Shown in pieces: positions 20,640 to 35,135 of a DNA stretch of 64,000 bases (position 1 is its first letter; each line of letters begins with the position of its first letter). A program made the translations under genes and the position numbers. The DNA is from Ashinkailepas kermadecensis (Eukaryota; Arthropoda; Thecostraca; Neolepadidae): NCBI GenBank assembly GCA_034440615.1, contig JAOTOM010002929.1, forward strand, positions 60,507 to 124,506, given 5' to 3'. Below the pieces are notes generated by a model. It saw only the letters and a list, made by a program, of their open reading frames with translations, was not told the DNA's origin and ran no database searches.

Positions 20640-20830
20640 ATATTTAGTGGTTCTCGACGCACTTTATGCACGATTGCGACTAATGGCCGCAATCGTGAAT
20701 CGTCAATCGCGGCTAATGATCGCAAAATAAATTGCCACCCAAATTGTTTCGCCGGTGGACCGCGGGTTTGGGAAATGTCCCGAGTGGTGCGGGTGTTGAA
20801 CCCGGGACCTTTGGTACCGTCACACATTAA
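20640..20830 (-). mobile_element. tRNA-derived SINE, 5'-truncated copy
   Basis: On the minus strand it begins near an RNA polymerase III B box (GGTTCAACACC, 20792-20802). It continues with CTCGGGACATTTCCCAA, CCGCGG.CCACCGGCGAA and GCATA.AGTGCGTCG, shared with the copy at 33095-33260. The A-box part is missing here. An internal duplicated segment (CAATCGTGAATCGTCAATCGCGG) lengthens this copy. Confidence 0.7.
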
Positions 20831-21959
20831 GAAAACACTGATGAAAAACTATTCCTAGGTCACGGGTGTTGATTTCTGAAAATTATTGTTGTGGGGGCAA
20901 AGTGAATGGAATGGGCAGGCCAAAATGGAGTGGGGGCGCACTCCATAGTTCACTCCTATGCTAAAAGTTCAAATTATTGGGGAGGAAAAGCCAACAGTTA
21001 GGGGACACTTTCCCCCTCAAAAGTATATAATACAACAATACTTTCCTAGGGGCACCACTGGGTGCATGTGCAACCATAGAGGGATACGTATATATATATA
21101 CATACCTCTGGAAAATGTAAGGAACCATAATTGTGCCATGGCTGTCCCTACTTCTCAACATCTGTATGCACTTACCTAGATTTGTGCTTTGATACCGGAG
21201 TTTACACCAACGGGAGGAATTCAATTTCAACAACTCTCAATTTCGCCTCATTTCCTACGTTGGCCGACACTCTACGAGATCAATTAGTAATCTCCTTGCC
21301 TGCTCCTTGAATTATCCGATTATATCCCATCACACAAGTCACACTTACGGCTTATCCAAACCAATAATTTCAAGGGCCGTGAAGATACTGATAGTAGTTA
21401 GGCAGGCAGTACCCACCAAGAGTGATGATGCCTACCACGAGCCTGCCTCCATCCGGCGGGAAACTCAGTGCTTCAAAGAAAAATCCTTCGTCAGGTGAAG
21501 GAAGCCACTACTCTCCGCTCGCCTAGTGAAGGAAACCACCATTTCTAGAATGGCCGGATCCGAACGGCGCTTCTTGGATTCGGTGGATTCGGGGCTCTCC
21601 AGCTGCAACTCCGGTCGAAGCTCTTTAAACCACTGGCAAGAAAGGCCATAAATAATGCATTTCTTTTTGTTTCCTTGAAGATTGAGATATTCTGCATCAA
21701 TTGACATGGACAAAACTGTTCATTTTTTACATTCTGGACCAACCCCAAGCAATCGAAGTAAAAGATATGAGATGGATTTTACAAATGAAAATGACCTAAA
21801 TTACTCCAAAACGTTGTTCAAATCTGATCAGATTTTGCAGCAAAATGGACCATGATATAACCAGAAATTTAGGTTGAAACCAGGTTGAACACCAATCATT
21901 TTCCATCAGGGGTATCGAGGTTTTGTAGTTCCTGAGTTGAAAAGCATAATTCTTGCTCA
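20831..21959. other. Intergenic
   Basis: AT-rich. No gene recognised, although a TTCGGTGGATTCGGGG-type local repeat occurs near 21580. Confidence 0.35.
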
Positions 21960-22490
21960 TCAACAAGTTGTTTTTATTTTTAAATTTACAGTTTAAGGTA
22001 ATTTTCCATTTCTTGGAATTACTTTTAACAACGCAATATTTGTGAACGTGATTAACATGATGTGAGTACTCATTTCCTCAGCAAATGCATACTTTTCAGT
22101 TAGCAGGCAAAACAACATCCAAAAATTGGATGGAGTTCGGTAATATATCATACAAAATAATGTTCAAATGGAGGAAAAGGGTGAGATGACCTACCCGAAC
22201 CAAACATTCCATGCAAGAAAAACAATTAGTTATAAAACAAATTATCAAACAATTTTTTTCCTAAAAAATTTAACTTAAAAAACTTAACCTAACATATTCT
22301 AAGCTCGACTGATCTATTGTTGAAGAAGATCGTATTTTTATTTTATTTCACAAAACCAACTTGAAAACTTTTCCAACGTAAAAGACAAAAAACCTAACAT
22401 AGCCTAACGAAACTAACCACTCTCTTTGCTTCATGAAGGCAAAATGTGTACAGATTGTTCTTTGGATACCTTACACTGCAATAATGCCTT
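21960..22490 (+). repeat. Dispersed repeat C, copy 1
   Basis: Shares blocks with 27300-27800: CTCATTTCCTC.GCAAATGCATA, TTAGCAGGCAAAA.AACA, ATAATGTTCAA, a CCTAAC-rich stretch, then AAAATGTGT.ACA and CTTTGGATACCTT..CTGCAATAATG. Further copies lie at 27110-27290 (partial) and 46140-46440. No protein is visible. Confidence 0.65.
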
Positions 22491-23218
22491 TTATCATAGC
22501 AATATATCCACATACCACTTCTTGTCAATGACACATACTATTTATTACTGGACCAGCACCACGGCACAGATGACTGCAGACATTGTGAAGCTTCCATTGC
22601 CAGTGGATACTTTTTTTTCCTATGATTCAGCTTCAGGAGGCGTGACTAGGCTTTGTGGGATGGAACACCTTTAGTGTATGCTCCTTGAATGTTAAAACAA
22701 GACTTTTTATTCCTTAGTCTCAGTAAGATGTATGCACCCCATGCTTACCAGACATTATGAACTCCGTAATTGCATGCAATCAAGGATTATACACTCCAAA
22801 TGCAAGAATGAGAAGGGAAATCCAACAATGACCTTTGATCCACAAAGCCAGGCCAGCAAGAATTAAGAGTTTAAAAAAAGTATTTGGTCCATGAGTCAGG
22901 CCACACGACTGATATAGGTCATATCATGCAGGTTAATCTCCAAAAATGTTTGGGCGTCATGACTTCTCAATTGGTGAACCAATTTACAGATACAGATACT
23001 GACCCATACAAGCAATCCACAATAAGCTTGAGAGTATTGCTGCCTCTAGTCAGCTATATAAAACATGGGATCATAGGTCGTCATTACAGCATAGACAGCA
23101 ATAACCATCCACAAAAGCACACTGCAAGAAAACAGTAAAATGTGGAGAGATTCATCAGTCTGACACCCGGCCCAGGTGCGACAAACACGGTGACTGGCAG
23201 TTACTACAGCTCTGCAAG
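22491..23218. other. Intergenic
   Basis: No supported feature. Confidence 0.35.
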
Positions 23219-23292
23219 TGGTACGTCATACATAGACGGCGCCCGGTACCCGAATACGCCTCCCGGTATCGTGTACGGGACCGGTGACGTAC
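23219..23292. repeat. Imperfect palindrome with GGTACGTCA ends
   Basis: The ends GGTACGTCA and TGACGTACC are exact inverted copies enclosing about 55 bp rich in CCCGGTA, GGTACC and GTAC words. Confidence 0.6.
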
Positions 23293-24233
23293 CTAACCCA
23301 TCTTAACGTCACGTGGTCCTGTCGAACGGACCGCTCGGTGGTCTCCGCCAGGGCTAAAAAACCTTTCGGTGGTCGCCGACGAAATTCAATTATGGGAAAT
23401 TGGTCGCCGATCAGGAACGGGTCCAATGGGGAGTGGGGAGGAAGTGGCGGCCCTCCATCGGGATTGGATAACATCAAATTTCCAAAACGTGCTTTTTTTC
23501 GTTTGCTCCTTTTTGAAAATTTGTCTGCCTTCCAGCTTTTCATCGATTTTTTCCTCAGCAATAGGTGTCGCTTCACACCCTGAATAAATTGTGGTGCGCC
23601 AAAAGGAGTGTCCTGCCGATAGGAACTTCTAAATCCGTCACCGTCGCACGCAAGGAAGAGACTGAGAGACTGTCTGTAAACCATTTGTCATTGACTGTGG
23701 AGATGAGCAAAGTCGCTCGGAGACAGTGGGGGATGAACAAAATTTGCTCGAAGATAGCTAAGGATGACACAATCTGGAATTTGGCACATAAAGATGAAAA
23801 ATCCCAAGCGATATTTGGCAATCTGACATCAATTGCTCGCAATCTTCCATCGTGTATATAAGAGATGAAATGTCGAGTCCCATATGAATACTTAGAACTC
23901 CGATTAACTGTTATCTACATCATGTTGCACACAAAACGACGAACGTTTATTCATTGCTGACAGGTACAGTACTTCTATACGTGGATGGTAGTAACTGAAC
24001 CAACTAGGAGGCATAAGCCCCTTTGTTTAAGATCTTCTTAAGCACATTTCTCAGCTGGGTACATTTTGTGGAATAAACATGAAAACACGCTGATATGAAT
24101 GGTATCCTGGTCCAAATGAATGTCGGTGGTGCATTTCTAAATAGCGTCCTTCAGGAAGAATGATTTTTGTAGACAATATAAGATCAGGCGCAACTGATAT
24201 CAACATTTACACCACTGCCTATCAGTTTTATCC
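23293..24233. other. Intergenic
   Basis: No domain recognised in the 100-150-codon open frames on both strands. The words 'aaacctttcggtgg' and 'ggtcgccgacg' recur near 29.6 kb and 31.9 kb, so this may be remnants of a dispersed repeat. Confidence 0.35.
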
Positions 24234-24665
24234 GCGGCAGTGGCCGCCTCATAGCCACTGCAGTGGCCGTCTCACAAGTGCGGCAGTGGTGACACCACAG
24301 CCGTCACAGTGGCCACCTCACAGGTGCGGCAGCGGTTTCCTCACAGCCATGACAGCGGCGACCTCACGGCCATGACAACGACCGCCTCACAGTCCTGACA
24401 ACGGCCGCCTCACAGCCGTGCCAGCGGCCGCCTCACAGCCGTGCCAGCGGCCGCCTCACAGTCGCAGCGTGGCCGCCTCACATCCGTGACAGCGGCCGCC
24501 TCACAGCCATAGCAGAGGCCACCTCACAGCCGTGACAGCGGCCGCCTCACAGCACCAGCAGAGGCCACCTCACAGCCACAGCAGAGGTCGTCTCACAGCC
24601 GTGATAGCGGCCGCCTCACAGCCGTGACAGCGGCCGCCTCACAGGTACGGCAGTGGCCGCCTCCA
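24234..24665. repeat. 23-bp minisatellite (CAGCGGCCGCCTCACAGCC)
   Basis: About 19 copies of CAGCGGCCGCCTCACAGCCGTGA, with substitutions such as GGCCACC and CAGAGG. Each unit has a NotI-type palindrome, GCGGCCGC, or a derivative. Confidence 0.93.
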
Positions 24666-25859
24666 ATAGTCATCACAAGCATCACAAGTAGTCATTTCTA
24701 CTTCACCATATCGCGAAAGACGAAAACTATGCTAAGCTCTAAAGATCCCTGGACGACTTGTGGTGGGAGATCACAGTTCCTTCCATCGCCCCCCCTCCTC
24801 CCCAATGCTTGTGAAGATAAAATTGTTCAAGCGAGGGTTTCTTTGCAGCACTCTGTATGTGATAGTCTGTGTGTGCCACGTCACGGGCCCACGGCAGGGG
24901 CGTTCCGCCGAACAATCAACTGATGTGAGACGTTTTGGTGGTCAGCACGTGGTTTATGCCAAACATGGCTATATCTGTGCTTGCCACACTTTCAACCATG
25001 CCCTCGGCGAGATAAGCCACAGATGCACCACCAGTGCCGACACTTGCACTGCGAGCGCAGCAGTTTCTTTAGGACGTGGTAAGCGGCGCGGACGGACTCT
25101 GGTGGCACGGTGTTGGGAGTCAACACGCTAATGTGCAGGCGAGACGCAGCTGCCAGTGCAGTGCCGACGACGCTCTAGGTCGGCGCTCCCGGATGGCGCG
25201 CAGGTCACTGACTATGCGGATGTCAATCTTGTTGGATCACTTCTTGATATTGTTGTACTTTGGAGCAGCCTAGCAAATCCATGCTCATAGTTCGGTTCTT
25301 GTAGTGCGCGGAGTCAGTATCAAGGTGAAGGCCGACATCCCCTTAGCTTGATAAAAGAGAAAAGGGTTTACACAAAACGCAATGCGTGCGGGGACTTTTA
25401 TTAATAGGCGACGGTGGGGTAACTGAGATCAACGCTAATAATGCGAAGTTGAAGTGAAACATTTGGTCGGCCATAAGATATCAAGATATTGCGCCAACGA
25501 TCCAAGTCTTGCACCATGTTATTGTCCCACTCAGTCGAACAGGGAAGGATATGCAATCGATAGTGATCAGAAAAGGGGTATATAGTTATACCACCAGATT
25601 AGTGACAGCTATGGTTGGAAAAATACGATATTCCTGTATTTGCGGCATCCAGAACATTATCCTCTTGAGGAAATCTTCCTCATTTTATCCCTTGGAGGCT
25701 CGATGGTGCTGTTAGACTATGAACTGCTCTGTGATGTGCTCAAGATTCACTGGAAAGTGTAGGGCGATATTCCGATGTCATTGACTGGAATAATAATATC
25801 CTCTCGCTGCATGACCTCTGCAGTTGATGCGCCCCTAAACCCCAATAGCAATATCCTCT
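24666..25859. other. Intergenic
   Basis: No gene, repeat or RNA identified with confidence. Confidence 0.35.
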
Positions 25860-27109
25860 CCATATTAAATTACCCATACATTTTCCCCTCCACATCCAGG
25901 ATTACAAAATACAAATCCAACCGTGGTGACTGCTGACATGCAATCTGTCCAACCAGAATTGTAAAAATGTTTCTGTGCTGGATGTTTGTCATCCAGAACA
26001 CTATCCTCCATGAAAAAGCATGGTCTTTTTGGCCACAAGATTGGAGATGTTTGATAATGACTGCAAACTTCCTCCTGTTGTATACATGCCCAAGCTGACT
26101 GGCCAAATACAAAAAGGAGTGTATGGTTCAAAAAGACAAAATTGTAACTTTGGAATGGAATGCCAAGCATTGTGCTCTCGAAATGCAACAGTACAAAACA
26201 AATTGAGCCATGTTCAACATTCCTTTCTTTGAAACTAAAGAATTCCACCTGAATTTTGTCATACAGCACCAAACATACTGCATATATGCAAATATGTTAC
26301 AGCTGATGACAGCTCTATTGAAGGGATATGTAGTATCCAAATTTTACTCGTTTTCAGTTTTTGCCATATGTTGAACCAAGTTGAAAAATGCATATTATTC
26401 TGGACATATCTAGCATAGTTCCAGAAAAAAACAAAAATAATAGTGCATATCCAGGGATATTTGGCAAAAAGGATGCTTGAACCAAGCATCATTTTTTCAA
26501 GCATAACTCAATACATCTGGACATGTTCCATAATGTTTCTACAGTGCCCACAAATTCTGGCACAATTATTATAGTTTCAAATCTGACATAATAACATGCA
26601 TGTATTCATTTTGCACTAAATTGGGATGCCAAAGACAGATATCCTCTCCAGAGTAGAAAAAGACCATCTGTCCTAGATATATCCTATTCTAGATATATGG
26701 ATGAAGCCCATCAAAAGAAAGGTGCCAGCATTGTGCTGTAATATTCATGCATATTAGCATTGCAGCTTATTCTTTAACAAGGCATTGTAAATGGCTCATC
26801 AAATTTTTATATGGCAAGCTGGATGGCAAAGAAAAGCAAAGCATTAAGACCAATTATGAGCACCAGTTCTATATTTAAATATTCTTACATATATCTTTAC
26901 CTAAACCTTTTCCACTTGCCATCTTCAGAACTTCAGTAATTTGCAGGTTGGACTGCATGCAAGACGTGCTAATCAGTAATCAGATGTTTTCATCTGTAAA
27001 TCAGGTGTTAGGATAGGATATCCTAGGTTGTGGTTTTCAATTTAATTAACTAAAAAGTATCAGTTGATATTCTTGCCACAAATGGTGGTACATTTTTGAC
27101 TTCAGGTAT
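25860..27109. other. AT-rich repeat-like region
   Basis: The start (about 25862-25935: ATTACCCATACATTTTCCCC, ACAAATCCAACCGTGGTGAC) resembles 45953-46015, so it belongs to a dispersed family. The rest is low-complexity AT-rich DNA without a recognised gene. Confidence 0.4.
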
Positions 27110-27800
27110 TTGTTAATTGTTGGATTTACTTCTCCAATGGTTTATTAACATGGTTAACATGATGTGGCCACTCATTTTCTCTGAAAATGATTACTTTTTC
27201 AATTGACAGGCAAAAGAACACCTGAAATGGGACTTTGAGTTGAGTAATGTTGGCATTTCAAGAAACCAAATTGTATTAAATTGCACTTTTTGGTACATTT
27301 TTAATTCCTGCAATTTATTTTTCCAAAGCAATGTTTATGTAGGTGGATAGCGTTGTGTGACCACTCATTTCCTCTGCAAATGCATATTTTTCGGTTGGCA
27401 GGCAAAATAACACCAAAAAACAGGCTGGAGTTTGATAACATAGCATAAAAATAATGTTCAAGAGTAAGCAAAAATGTAGCACAGCATAACCCTAAACTTG
27501 CATACAGGAAAATAAATTCCTAAAGAAATGGAAAATTTCCCATTTACTTCTGAAGACTTTTCAACTTAAAAACCTTACATTGCAGAGCCTAGTTAACTAG
27601 GTTAACAGATTAAATTAAACCTGTTTTAAAGAAGAGCACTTTTTGTGAACAAAATCTACAAAAAATGGGAAGTTTTTTCCAACTGAAGAGAAAAGCCTAG
27701 CCTAGCCTAACCTAACCAAACCTAACTCCATTTTTGCTTTGTGGGGTAAAATGTGTGTACAATTTGTCTCCTGGATACCTTGAAGTGCAATAATACACAA
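27110..27800 (+). repeat. Dispersed repeat C, copies 2 and 3 in tandem
   Basis: Two successive copies of the ACATG.TTAACATGATGTG.CCACTCATTT...GGCAGGCAAAA block (27140-27250 and 27320-27470). The second continues into CCTAGCCTAGCCTAACCTAACC (27695-27720) and TAAAATGTGTGTACA..TTGTCTCCTGGATACCTTGAAG. See copy 1 at 21960. Confidence 0.65.
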
Positions 27801-27846
27801 AATTGTGAGATCATGTTTTTGAACATGATTAAGACAAGCTCCTGTG

Positions 27847-28394
27847 TAGGTAGGTACCTAGGTATGTATGTAGGTGGATAGGTACCAAGGTAGGTACATT
27901 CCTAGGTAAAAGGATATGGTCATGTGTAGCATTGTCCAGAGTGTAAATGTTGGGAGGAATCTACATAATATGTCATATGGCATTTCAAGACATAAATATT
28001 GAAAAACCATGTTCCTTGATATCATTAAGATACTGTGGGATGTGGCCTACCTAGCCACTTATTACCAGCACAAGTGCATAGGCACTTTCCAGTTGGTATG
28101 CAATATAATACCAAAATATTGAGGTAGGTGCCTAGGTATGTATGTAGGTGGATAGGTACCTAGGTAGGTACATTCCTAGGTAAAAGGATATGGCCATGTG
28201 TAGCATTGTCCAGTGTAAATGTTGGGAGGAATCTACATAATATGTCATATGGCATTTCGAGACATAAATATTGTAAAAACATGTTCCTTGATATGATTAA
28301 GATGCTGTGGGATGTGGCCTACCTAGCCACTTATTACCAGCACAAGTGCATAGGCACTTTTCAGTTGGTATGCAATATAATACCAAAATATTGG
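27847..28394. repeat. 274-bp tandem duplication
   Basis: Two adjacent copies. AGGATATGG occurs at 27911 and 28185, a spacing of 274 bp. Each copy starts with a run of AGGTAGGTACCTAGG palindromic words and ends CAATATAATACCAAAATATTG. Only a handful of differences indicates a recent duplication. Confidence 0.93.
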
Positions 28395-30461
<2,067 letters not shown>

Positions 30462-30720
30462 TCGGTATAGCTGGTACCCGGGCAGCTCCATTAGTCGTCG
30501 GCTCGGTACAGCTGGAACCCGGGCAGCTCCATTAGTCATCTCGGTACATCTGGTACCGGTACAGCTTCATTGGTCGGCTCGGTACAGCTGGTACCCGGGT
30601 GGCTCCATTGGTCGGCTCGATACAGCTGGTACCCGGACAGTTTCATTAGTCGTCTCGGTACAGCTGGTACCCGGGCGGTTCCCTTGGTCGGCTCGGTACA
30701 GCTGGCATAGGCTGGTTTGT
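30462..30720. repeat. 38-bp minisatellite (TCGGTACAGCTGGTACCCGG)
   Basis: Starts at 30503, 30541, 30579, 30617, 30655 and 30693 give a 38-bp period (the first unit is 41 bp). Units are rich in GGTACC and CAGCTG palindromes. Confidence 0.93.
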
Positions 30721-31007
30721 AGACTGGTACAGCTGGTTTTGGCTTCGAACTTCGCACTTTCCACATGCCACGCGGATACTGGAGCCGGATGTGGCCGGTT
30801 GACGCCGATCCCACTGCCGGACGCCTCTGCTCTACCGACACTGGGCTGCAGGCGCGCGCCCCGGGCGTCTGGTCCGGCGAGAGGCCGCCGGAGCTCGCTG
30901 ATTGGCTGCCCGGGGCGGCGGACCCCGAGCCCTGCACGTAATCAGCTTGTGATCGGCCAGGGACATAGTAAGGTCTCTCGGTCCGACACAGGCCGAGCAC
31001 TGGGAGC

Positions 31008-31213
31008 GGTCCGGCGGCGGGCGAACTGCCGGCGGCGGGCGAGCTGCCGGCGGCGGGCGAGCTGCCGACGGTGGGCGAACTGCCGGCGGCGGGCGAACTG
31101 CCGACGGTGGGCGAACTGCCGGCGGCGGGCGAACTGCCGGCGGCGGGCGAGCTGCCGACGGTGGGCGAACTGCCGGCGGCGGGCGAACTGCCGGCAGCGG
31201 GCGAACTGCCGAC
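31008..31213. repeat. 18-bp minisatellite (CGGCGGGCGAACTGCCGG)
   Basis: About 11 copies of an 18-bp unit (six codons) alternating GGCGGCGGGCGA and GACGGTGGGCGA. It lies in a GC-rich block (30740-31420) whose open frames on both strands follow from composition and the repeat. Confidence 0.93.
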
Positions 31214-32069
31214 GTGACCATCTAGTTCACGACGACGAGCAGCACGACAAGCCGGCAGAGGTCACTCCAGGTCGAGGCACGCCACATGAGGCGCATGACG
31301 AAGATGGTGTGGATGGCAAAAAGTCAGCAGACGCCCACACTGCTGCAGTTGGCGATGGGTCCAACTCACTGGCGATGACTCTCGAGCCAGTCGACCGCCG
31401 ACATCGGGATCGATGAATGACAGGTGCAGATGAAGGCCAGCTTTTGGAACGGCCGCTTGTCTTCTGAGCGTGCAATCTTGATACAATTGTGTAAACCTGG
31501 CGGTGTCATTGCTTCATTTCGCCTGGGGAAGTCCAATCCTGTTTTAGGCCAGTTGCTTTCATCTTCAAAACATTTAACATCAGTTTGAGCAGATCTATGA
31601 AGGTTTTAGATTAAAATACCCGCTCACGTATCTGGATGTAATTTCATGCCATTATCTAACTAGAAAATCCTGTTACTATCAGGTCACGACCCAGGTTATG
31701 GGCGAGGATCCTGGAGCAAAAACGCTGTTGTGAATAACAGCGATTTAATCTGCCCCAGAGTAAATAGGGGCGCTAAATTCGACCAAGTTTTAAAAAAAGA
31801 GTTGGGATATCGACAAAGGCCTAAGAAAGGCCATTGAAGGCCACCGAAGGTTGCCGACCCCAGACTCCTGCATTTGAGGGACACCAGCCGCCAAAAACCT
31901 TTCGGTGGCCGTCAACAACCCGCTTACATCCTTCCCAAGAGGAAGGCTTGATCAAGCGTTCGTCTACACGAACCATAGCTGTATGCGTGGTGCCACAATA
32001 GGATTGCGAAGTTGCATTGTGAAAGGGGCTTAGACGTGACGTTCGTTACTTGCTAGCGTCGTTAGTGGC
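31214..32069. other. GC-rich to AT-rich transition, weak exon candidate
   Basis: On the minus strand a possible short exon, about 31461-31362, is bounded by TTGCACGCTCAG (acceptor-like) and GTGAGT (donor-like). I recognise no domain and give it little weight. The rest is empty to my reading. Confidence 0.3.
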
Positions 32070-32225
32070 CACACGGGGGTGCGCTGGCGTGATTTTCGCA
32101 CCGCGTGACCCCCGGTGACAGGCGGAGACTGCCGAGCTTGCGACCACACAGGGGTGCGCTTCCGTGATATTCGTGCCCCGTGCGGGGCGCACGATGAAAG
32201 GCGGAGACTGTCGAGCTTGTCGTGA
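32070..32225. repeat. Tandem duplication of about 78 bp
   Basis: CACACGGGGGTGCGCT...GGCGGAGACTGCCGAGCTTG is repeated as CACACAGGGGTGCGCT...GGCGGAGACTGTCGAGCTTG. Confidence 0.8.
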
Positions 32226-32365
32226 CCACGCCTGCCCTGATGTGCGTGTGTGTGTGACTCGGGCCGGGACGCCTGCGGACGGGACTGGGTGACGTCCACA
32301 GGCGGCGGACGGCCGCCTCCCCCCCCCCCCCGGCCGCGGTCGTCGGCGAGTCTGCCACTGAGCCG

Positions 32366-32695
32366 CTCGGGCCCGACGTCGGCCGGGCTCCGTCCAGCTG
32401 CGCGGTCAGGTCGTGTCGCAGGAGAAGCTGGCCGACGCCGACCGGCCGGACGTGATGTCAGGTCGGCGTCCCGACCCCGTCTCGGCGTGATGTCACGAGT
32501 TCTGGCTGGGTCCAGCTGCGCCGCCAGACCAGACCGACAGGGGAAGCTGGCCGACGCTGACCGGCCGGACGTGATGTCAGGTCGGCGTCCCGACCCCGTC
32601 TCGGCGTGATGTCACGAGTTCTGGCTGGGTCCAGCTGCGCCGCCAGACCAGACCGACAGGGGAAGCTGGCCGACGCTGACCCGCGGCCCGTTCAG
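32366..32695. repeat. 119-bp tandem repeat, about 2.7 copies
   Basis: GAAGCTGGCCGACG starts at 32424, 32543 and 32662, an exact 119-bp spacing. The middle copies are nearly identical, while the first 40 bp of the leftmost copy is diverged. Confidence 0.93.
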
Positions 32696-32761
32696 CTGCC
32701 CCACTTTAAGTGATTCGCATGGCTGTTGTTGCTGCTGAGTAGTCGATGGAGCCGATCCCGC

Positions 32762-32792
<31 letters not shown>

Positions 32793-32800
32793 TCGCGGCG
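32762..32800. repeat. (GCC)n trinucleotide run
   Basis: About 11 CGC/GCC units at the end of a GC-rich block. Confidence 0.9.
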
Positions 32801-32816
32801 GCCGGTCAACATTCTG

Positions 32817-33086
32817 ATGGAGTCGCCGTGCATTAAGAGCCAGTATGCCCGGAATGCCAAAACCGAGCGGGAGGCCTTCGATGAGCTGTTTTCGGAGTAC
32901 AACAACAGAATCACCCATGCAATGCATCACCCAATAATCCATGCAACGTGTCAGCGGAAACGTGATGCACTCCGTACCAGCGGCAAGACGGCGACAACAG
33001 AAGAGATGAACAAAAACAAAAAACAAATCGGTTCATCTGCTTCGCCGATCCGCATCGTCGTCGGACATCCCGCCGGGACCGTTTAG
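32817..33086 (+). CDS. Unidentified 89-codon open frame (tentative)
   Basis: ATG after a (GCC)n tract. The first ~40 residues (MESPCIKSQYARNAKTEREA and on to FDELFSEYNN) have coding-like GC3 codons and no repeat structure. The rest is lysine- and threonine-rich and less convincing. I recognise no family. It may be a first exon (a CpG-rich block lies just upstream) or chance. The frame ends with a stop at 33084, beside a SINE. Do not rely on it without transcript evidence. Confidence 0.2.
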   Translation: MESPCIKSQYARNAKTEREAFDELFSEYNNRITHAMHHPIIHATCQRKRDALRTSGKTATTEEMNKNKKQIGSSASPIRIVVGHPAGTV

Positions 33087-33094
33087 TTTAATTA

Positions 33095-33260
33095 ATTGGG
33101 TGGCTCACGACGCACTGTATGCACAATCACGGCTAATGGCGCCGCCCACACTGCTTCGCCGGTGGGCCGCGGGATTGGGAAATGTCCCGAGCGGTGCGAC
33201 CCGGGACCTTCCCAGAGATCAACACCTTAACTACTCGGCCATCCCCGCCTCCCCCTACCC
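33095..33260 (-). mobile_element. tRNA-derived SINE with A box
   Basis: The minus strand begins GGCGGGGATGGCCGAGTAGTTAAGG: TGGCCGAGTAGTTAAGG (about 33225-33241) is the A box of a Ser/Leu-type tRNA. A degenerate B box (GGGTCGCACC) follows, then the tRNA-unrelated body CTCGGGACATTTCCCAA...CCACCGGCGAAGCA shared with 20640-20830. Not a functional tRNA: no anticodon arm pairing or CCA-end acceptor stem is visible. Confidence 0.78.
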
Positions 33261-33586
33261 CCGCCTCATCCTCCCCCCCCCCACCCCCACGACGCCGCCG
33301 GGAGAGAATGTTCATCGGCCAAAACATGCTCCATGGCACTACCATGGTACAATATGTTTAATGCCACGACAACGCTGGGAACAGCGCCGGGACTTGGACG
33401 GAGCGTGCAGCCGGCCCCCACTACGCACGCGACGAGTCGGTGTCGGCACCCAGCAGCTGACGGTCGCCACCCCTGACGTCATGGACATGGCCCATGACGA
33501 CATGGCACTTGTGAGGAGCGCGGCCCGTTTCTGCCCGCCAGCCGCTCGACGCCGTCGACGCCAACCGGCCGCGGAGCTGCACCTCG

Positions 33587-33895
33587 AGCAGCTCCGCACC
33601 CAGACCTGCACCCCTAGCAGCTCTGCACCCAGACCTGCACCCAGAGCAGCTCCGCACCCAGAGCGGTTCTGCACCCAGATCTGCACCCCGAGCAGTTCTG
33701 CACCAAGATCTGCACCCCGAGCGGCTCTGCACCAAGATCTGAACCCCGAGCGGCTCTGCACCCAGACCCGCACCCAGAGCAGCTTTGCACCCAGATCTGC
33801 ACCCCGAGCGGCTCTGCACCCAGACCCGTACCCCGAGCAGTTCCGCACATAGACCTGACCCCGAGCGGCTGCGCACCCAGATCTGCACCCCGAGC
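33587..33895. repeat. 29-bp minisatellite (GAGCGGCTCTGCACCCAGA)
   Basis: About ten copies. GAGCGGTTCT, GAGCAGTTCT and GAGCGGCTCT start at 33661, 33690 and 33719, spaced 29 bp. Because 29 is not a multiple of three, the encoded peptides rotate through frames, and stops are absent only because of GC content. Confidence 0.93.
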
Positions 33896-34537
33896 GACGT
33901 CTGGCCGCGAGCGTGACGTCCGAGCCCGAGCGACGTCTGGCGTCAATCTCCGGTGTCGGCGCCCGATCCGAGTATGCCGGAACAGCCTACCAGTCGGATG
34001 GCCAGTATACGCCTGTCGTATGCACTTATGTCCGGACGATAGGTCCCACGCAGGTGAATATTATGTCGTGCTATCTACATTCGCATTACATATCCCGCAT
34101 TGCTCGCGTCGCTCATACAAATTTTCCTTTTGAATTCCCACACAATCATCCCTCCACGGCGCGAATTCATTGCAAACATTACCCACAAATATGATAATCA
34201 TTGGGAACTGATGGGACACGATTATTGCGTTGCAGGAACTGCACGTCCATCACGCGGGAGGACGAACTGTGGCCCGCACTCAGTCCGTCTGTGGGCGGAT
34301 TGCTCCGCGCCCACCGCGCTCTGCTTCTCAGGTAGCTGGCACAGGTCGACAGCCAAGCCAGCAGCCTCGCCACAACGCCACGGACCTCGCCTTCTACCGC
34401 CCCAGGGCAAGCCAGCAGCACAGGTCATGTCGACACTACATCCGCTGGCTCTGGGGGCCGCCAGCGCCGGCACCGTCGGAGTTGGTGCTGTGATGTAACA
34501 GCACCGGCTCCACCCCCGCCCCTCCCTCCGAAGGTGG
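33896..34537. other. Intergenic
   Basis: No gene recognised. A short dispersed GACGTCTGGC duplication occurs at 33897-33935. Confidence 0.35.
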
Positions 34538-34607
34538 TGGCAGGTGGTACCGATGGAACCGATGGAACCGGTGGTACCGGTGGTACCGGTGGTACCGATG
34601 GAACCGG
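34538..34607. repeat. 12-bp repeat (GGTACCGGTGGT)
   Basis: Five to six copies of GGTACCGATGGAACC / GGTACCGGTGGTACC rich in the GGTACC palindrome. Confidence 0.85.
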
Positions 34608-35029
34608 CCGGCCAGATCAGCGATAACCGCGGCCGCCGCCTTGAACGAGGGGCTTGGAATGCGCTGGACGGCCTTATTCTCTTCCCTTAGACACCAGACT
34701 GCTTAGATCAGTGTGACGCCATAAGTTGAGAACCACTCATCCAAAACTTGGCGTTGGTCGCCCGATTGTTTTCTGACATCATCTAGTAGCGTTTTGAGAG
34801 TTCGCATTATTAGTATCCAGTAACGTTTTGAAACTTTGCTGTCCAAAATCAAGGTGACAGACCTGTCACCTTGATCGTCGCATGCTTAATTTGACCTACA
34901 ATGTCTTTTTTTCTTGTGGTTGTGTGGACGCGGTGCTTGTGATGCAGGCGTCGCCACTGCTGGGTCTTTGGCGTCCTTGGGGTCTTGAAGTCCTTGGGGT
35001 CCTTGGGGTCCTTGGTGTCCGGACCCAAC
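34608..35029. other. Intergenic
   Basis: Contains a GGTCCTTGGGGTCCTTGG short tandem (about 34964-35016). No gene. Confidence 0.35.
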
Positions 35030-35135
35030 CTGCATCTTTCTTTAACCGGATATTTGTTTTCGTGCCCCGTGGTTGAGCCCCGCCTGCAACTGAAGGCGGT
35101 AAAGCACTTGACTACTCCGCCTTGACACCGATCGA
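35030..35135 (-). mobile_element. Possible second tRNA-derived SINE
   Basis: The minus strand reads AAGGCGGAGTAGTCAAGTGC, TTTACCGCCTTCAGTTGCAGGC, GGGGCTCAACCACGGGGCACGAAAAC. An A-box-like AGTAGTCAAGTG and a B-box-like GGGCTCAACCAC are spaced as in a tRNA with a long arm. It is distinct from the SINE at 33095. No second copy in the window confirms it. Confidence 0.5.
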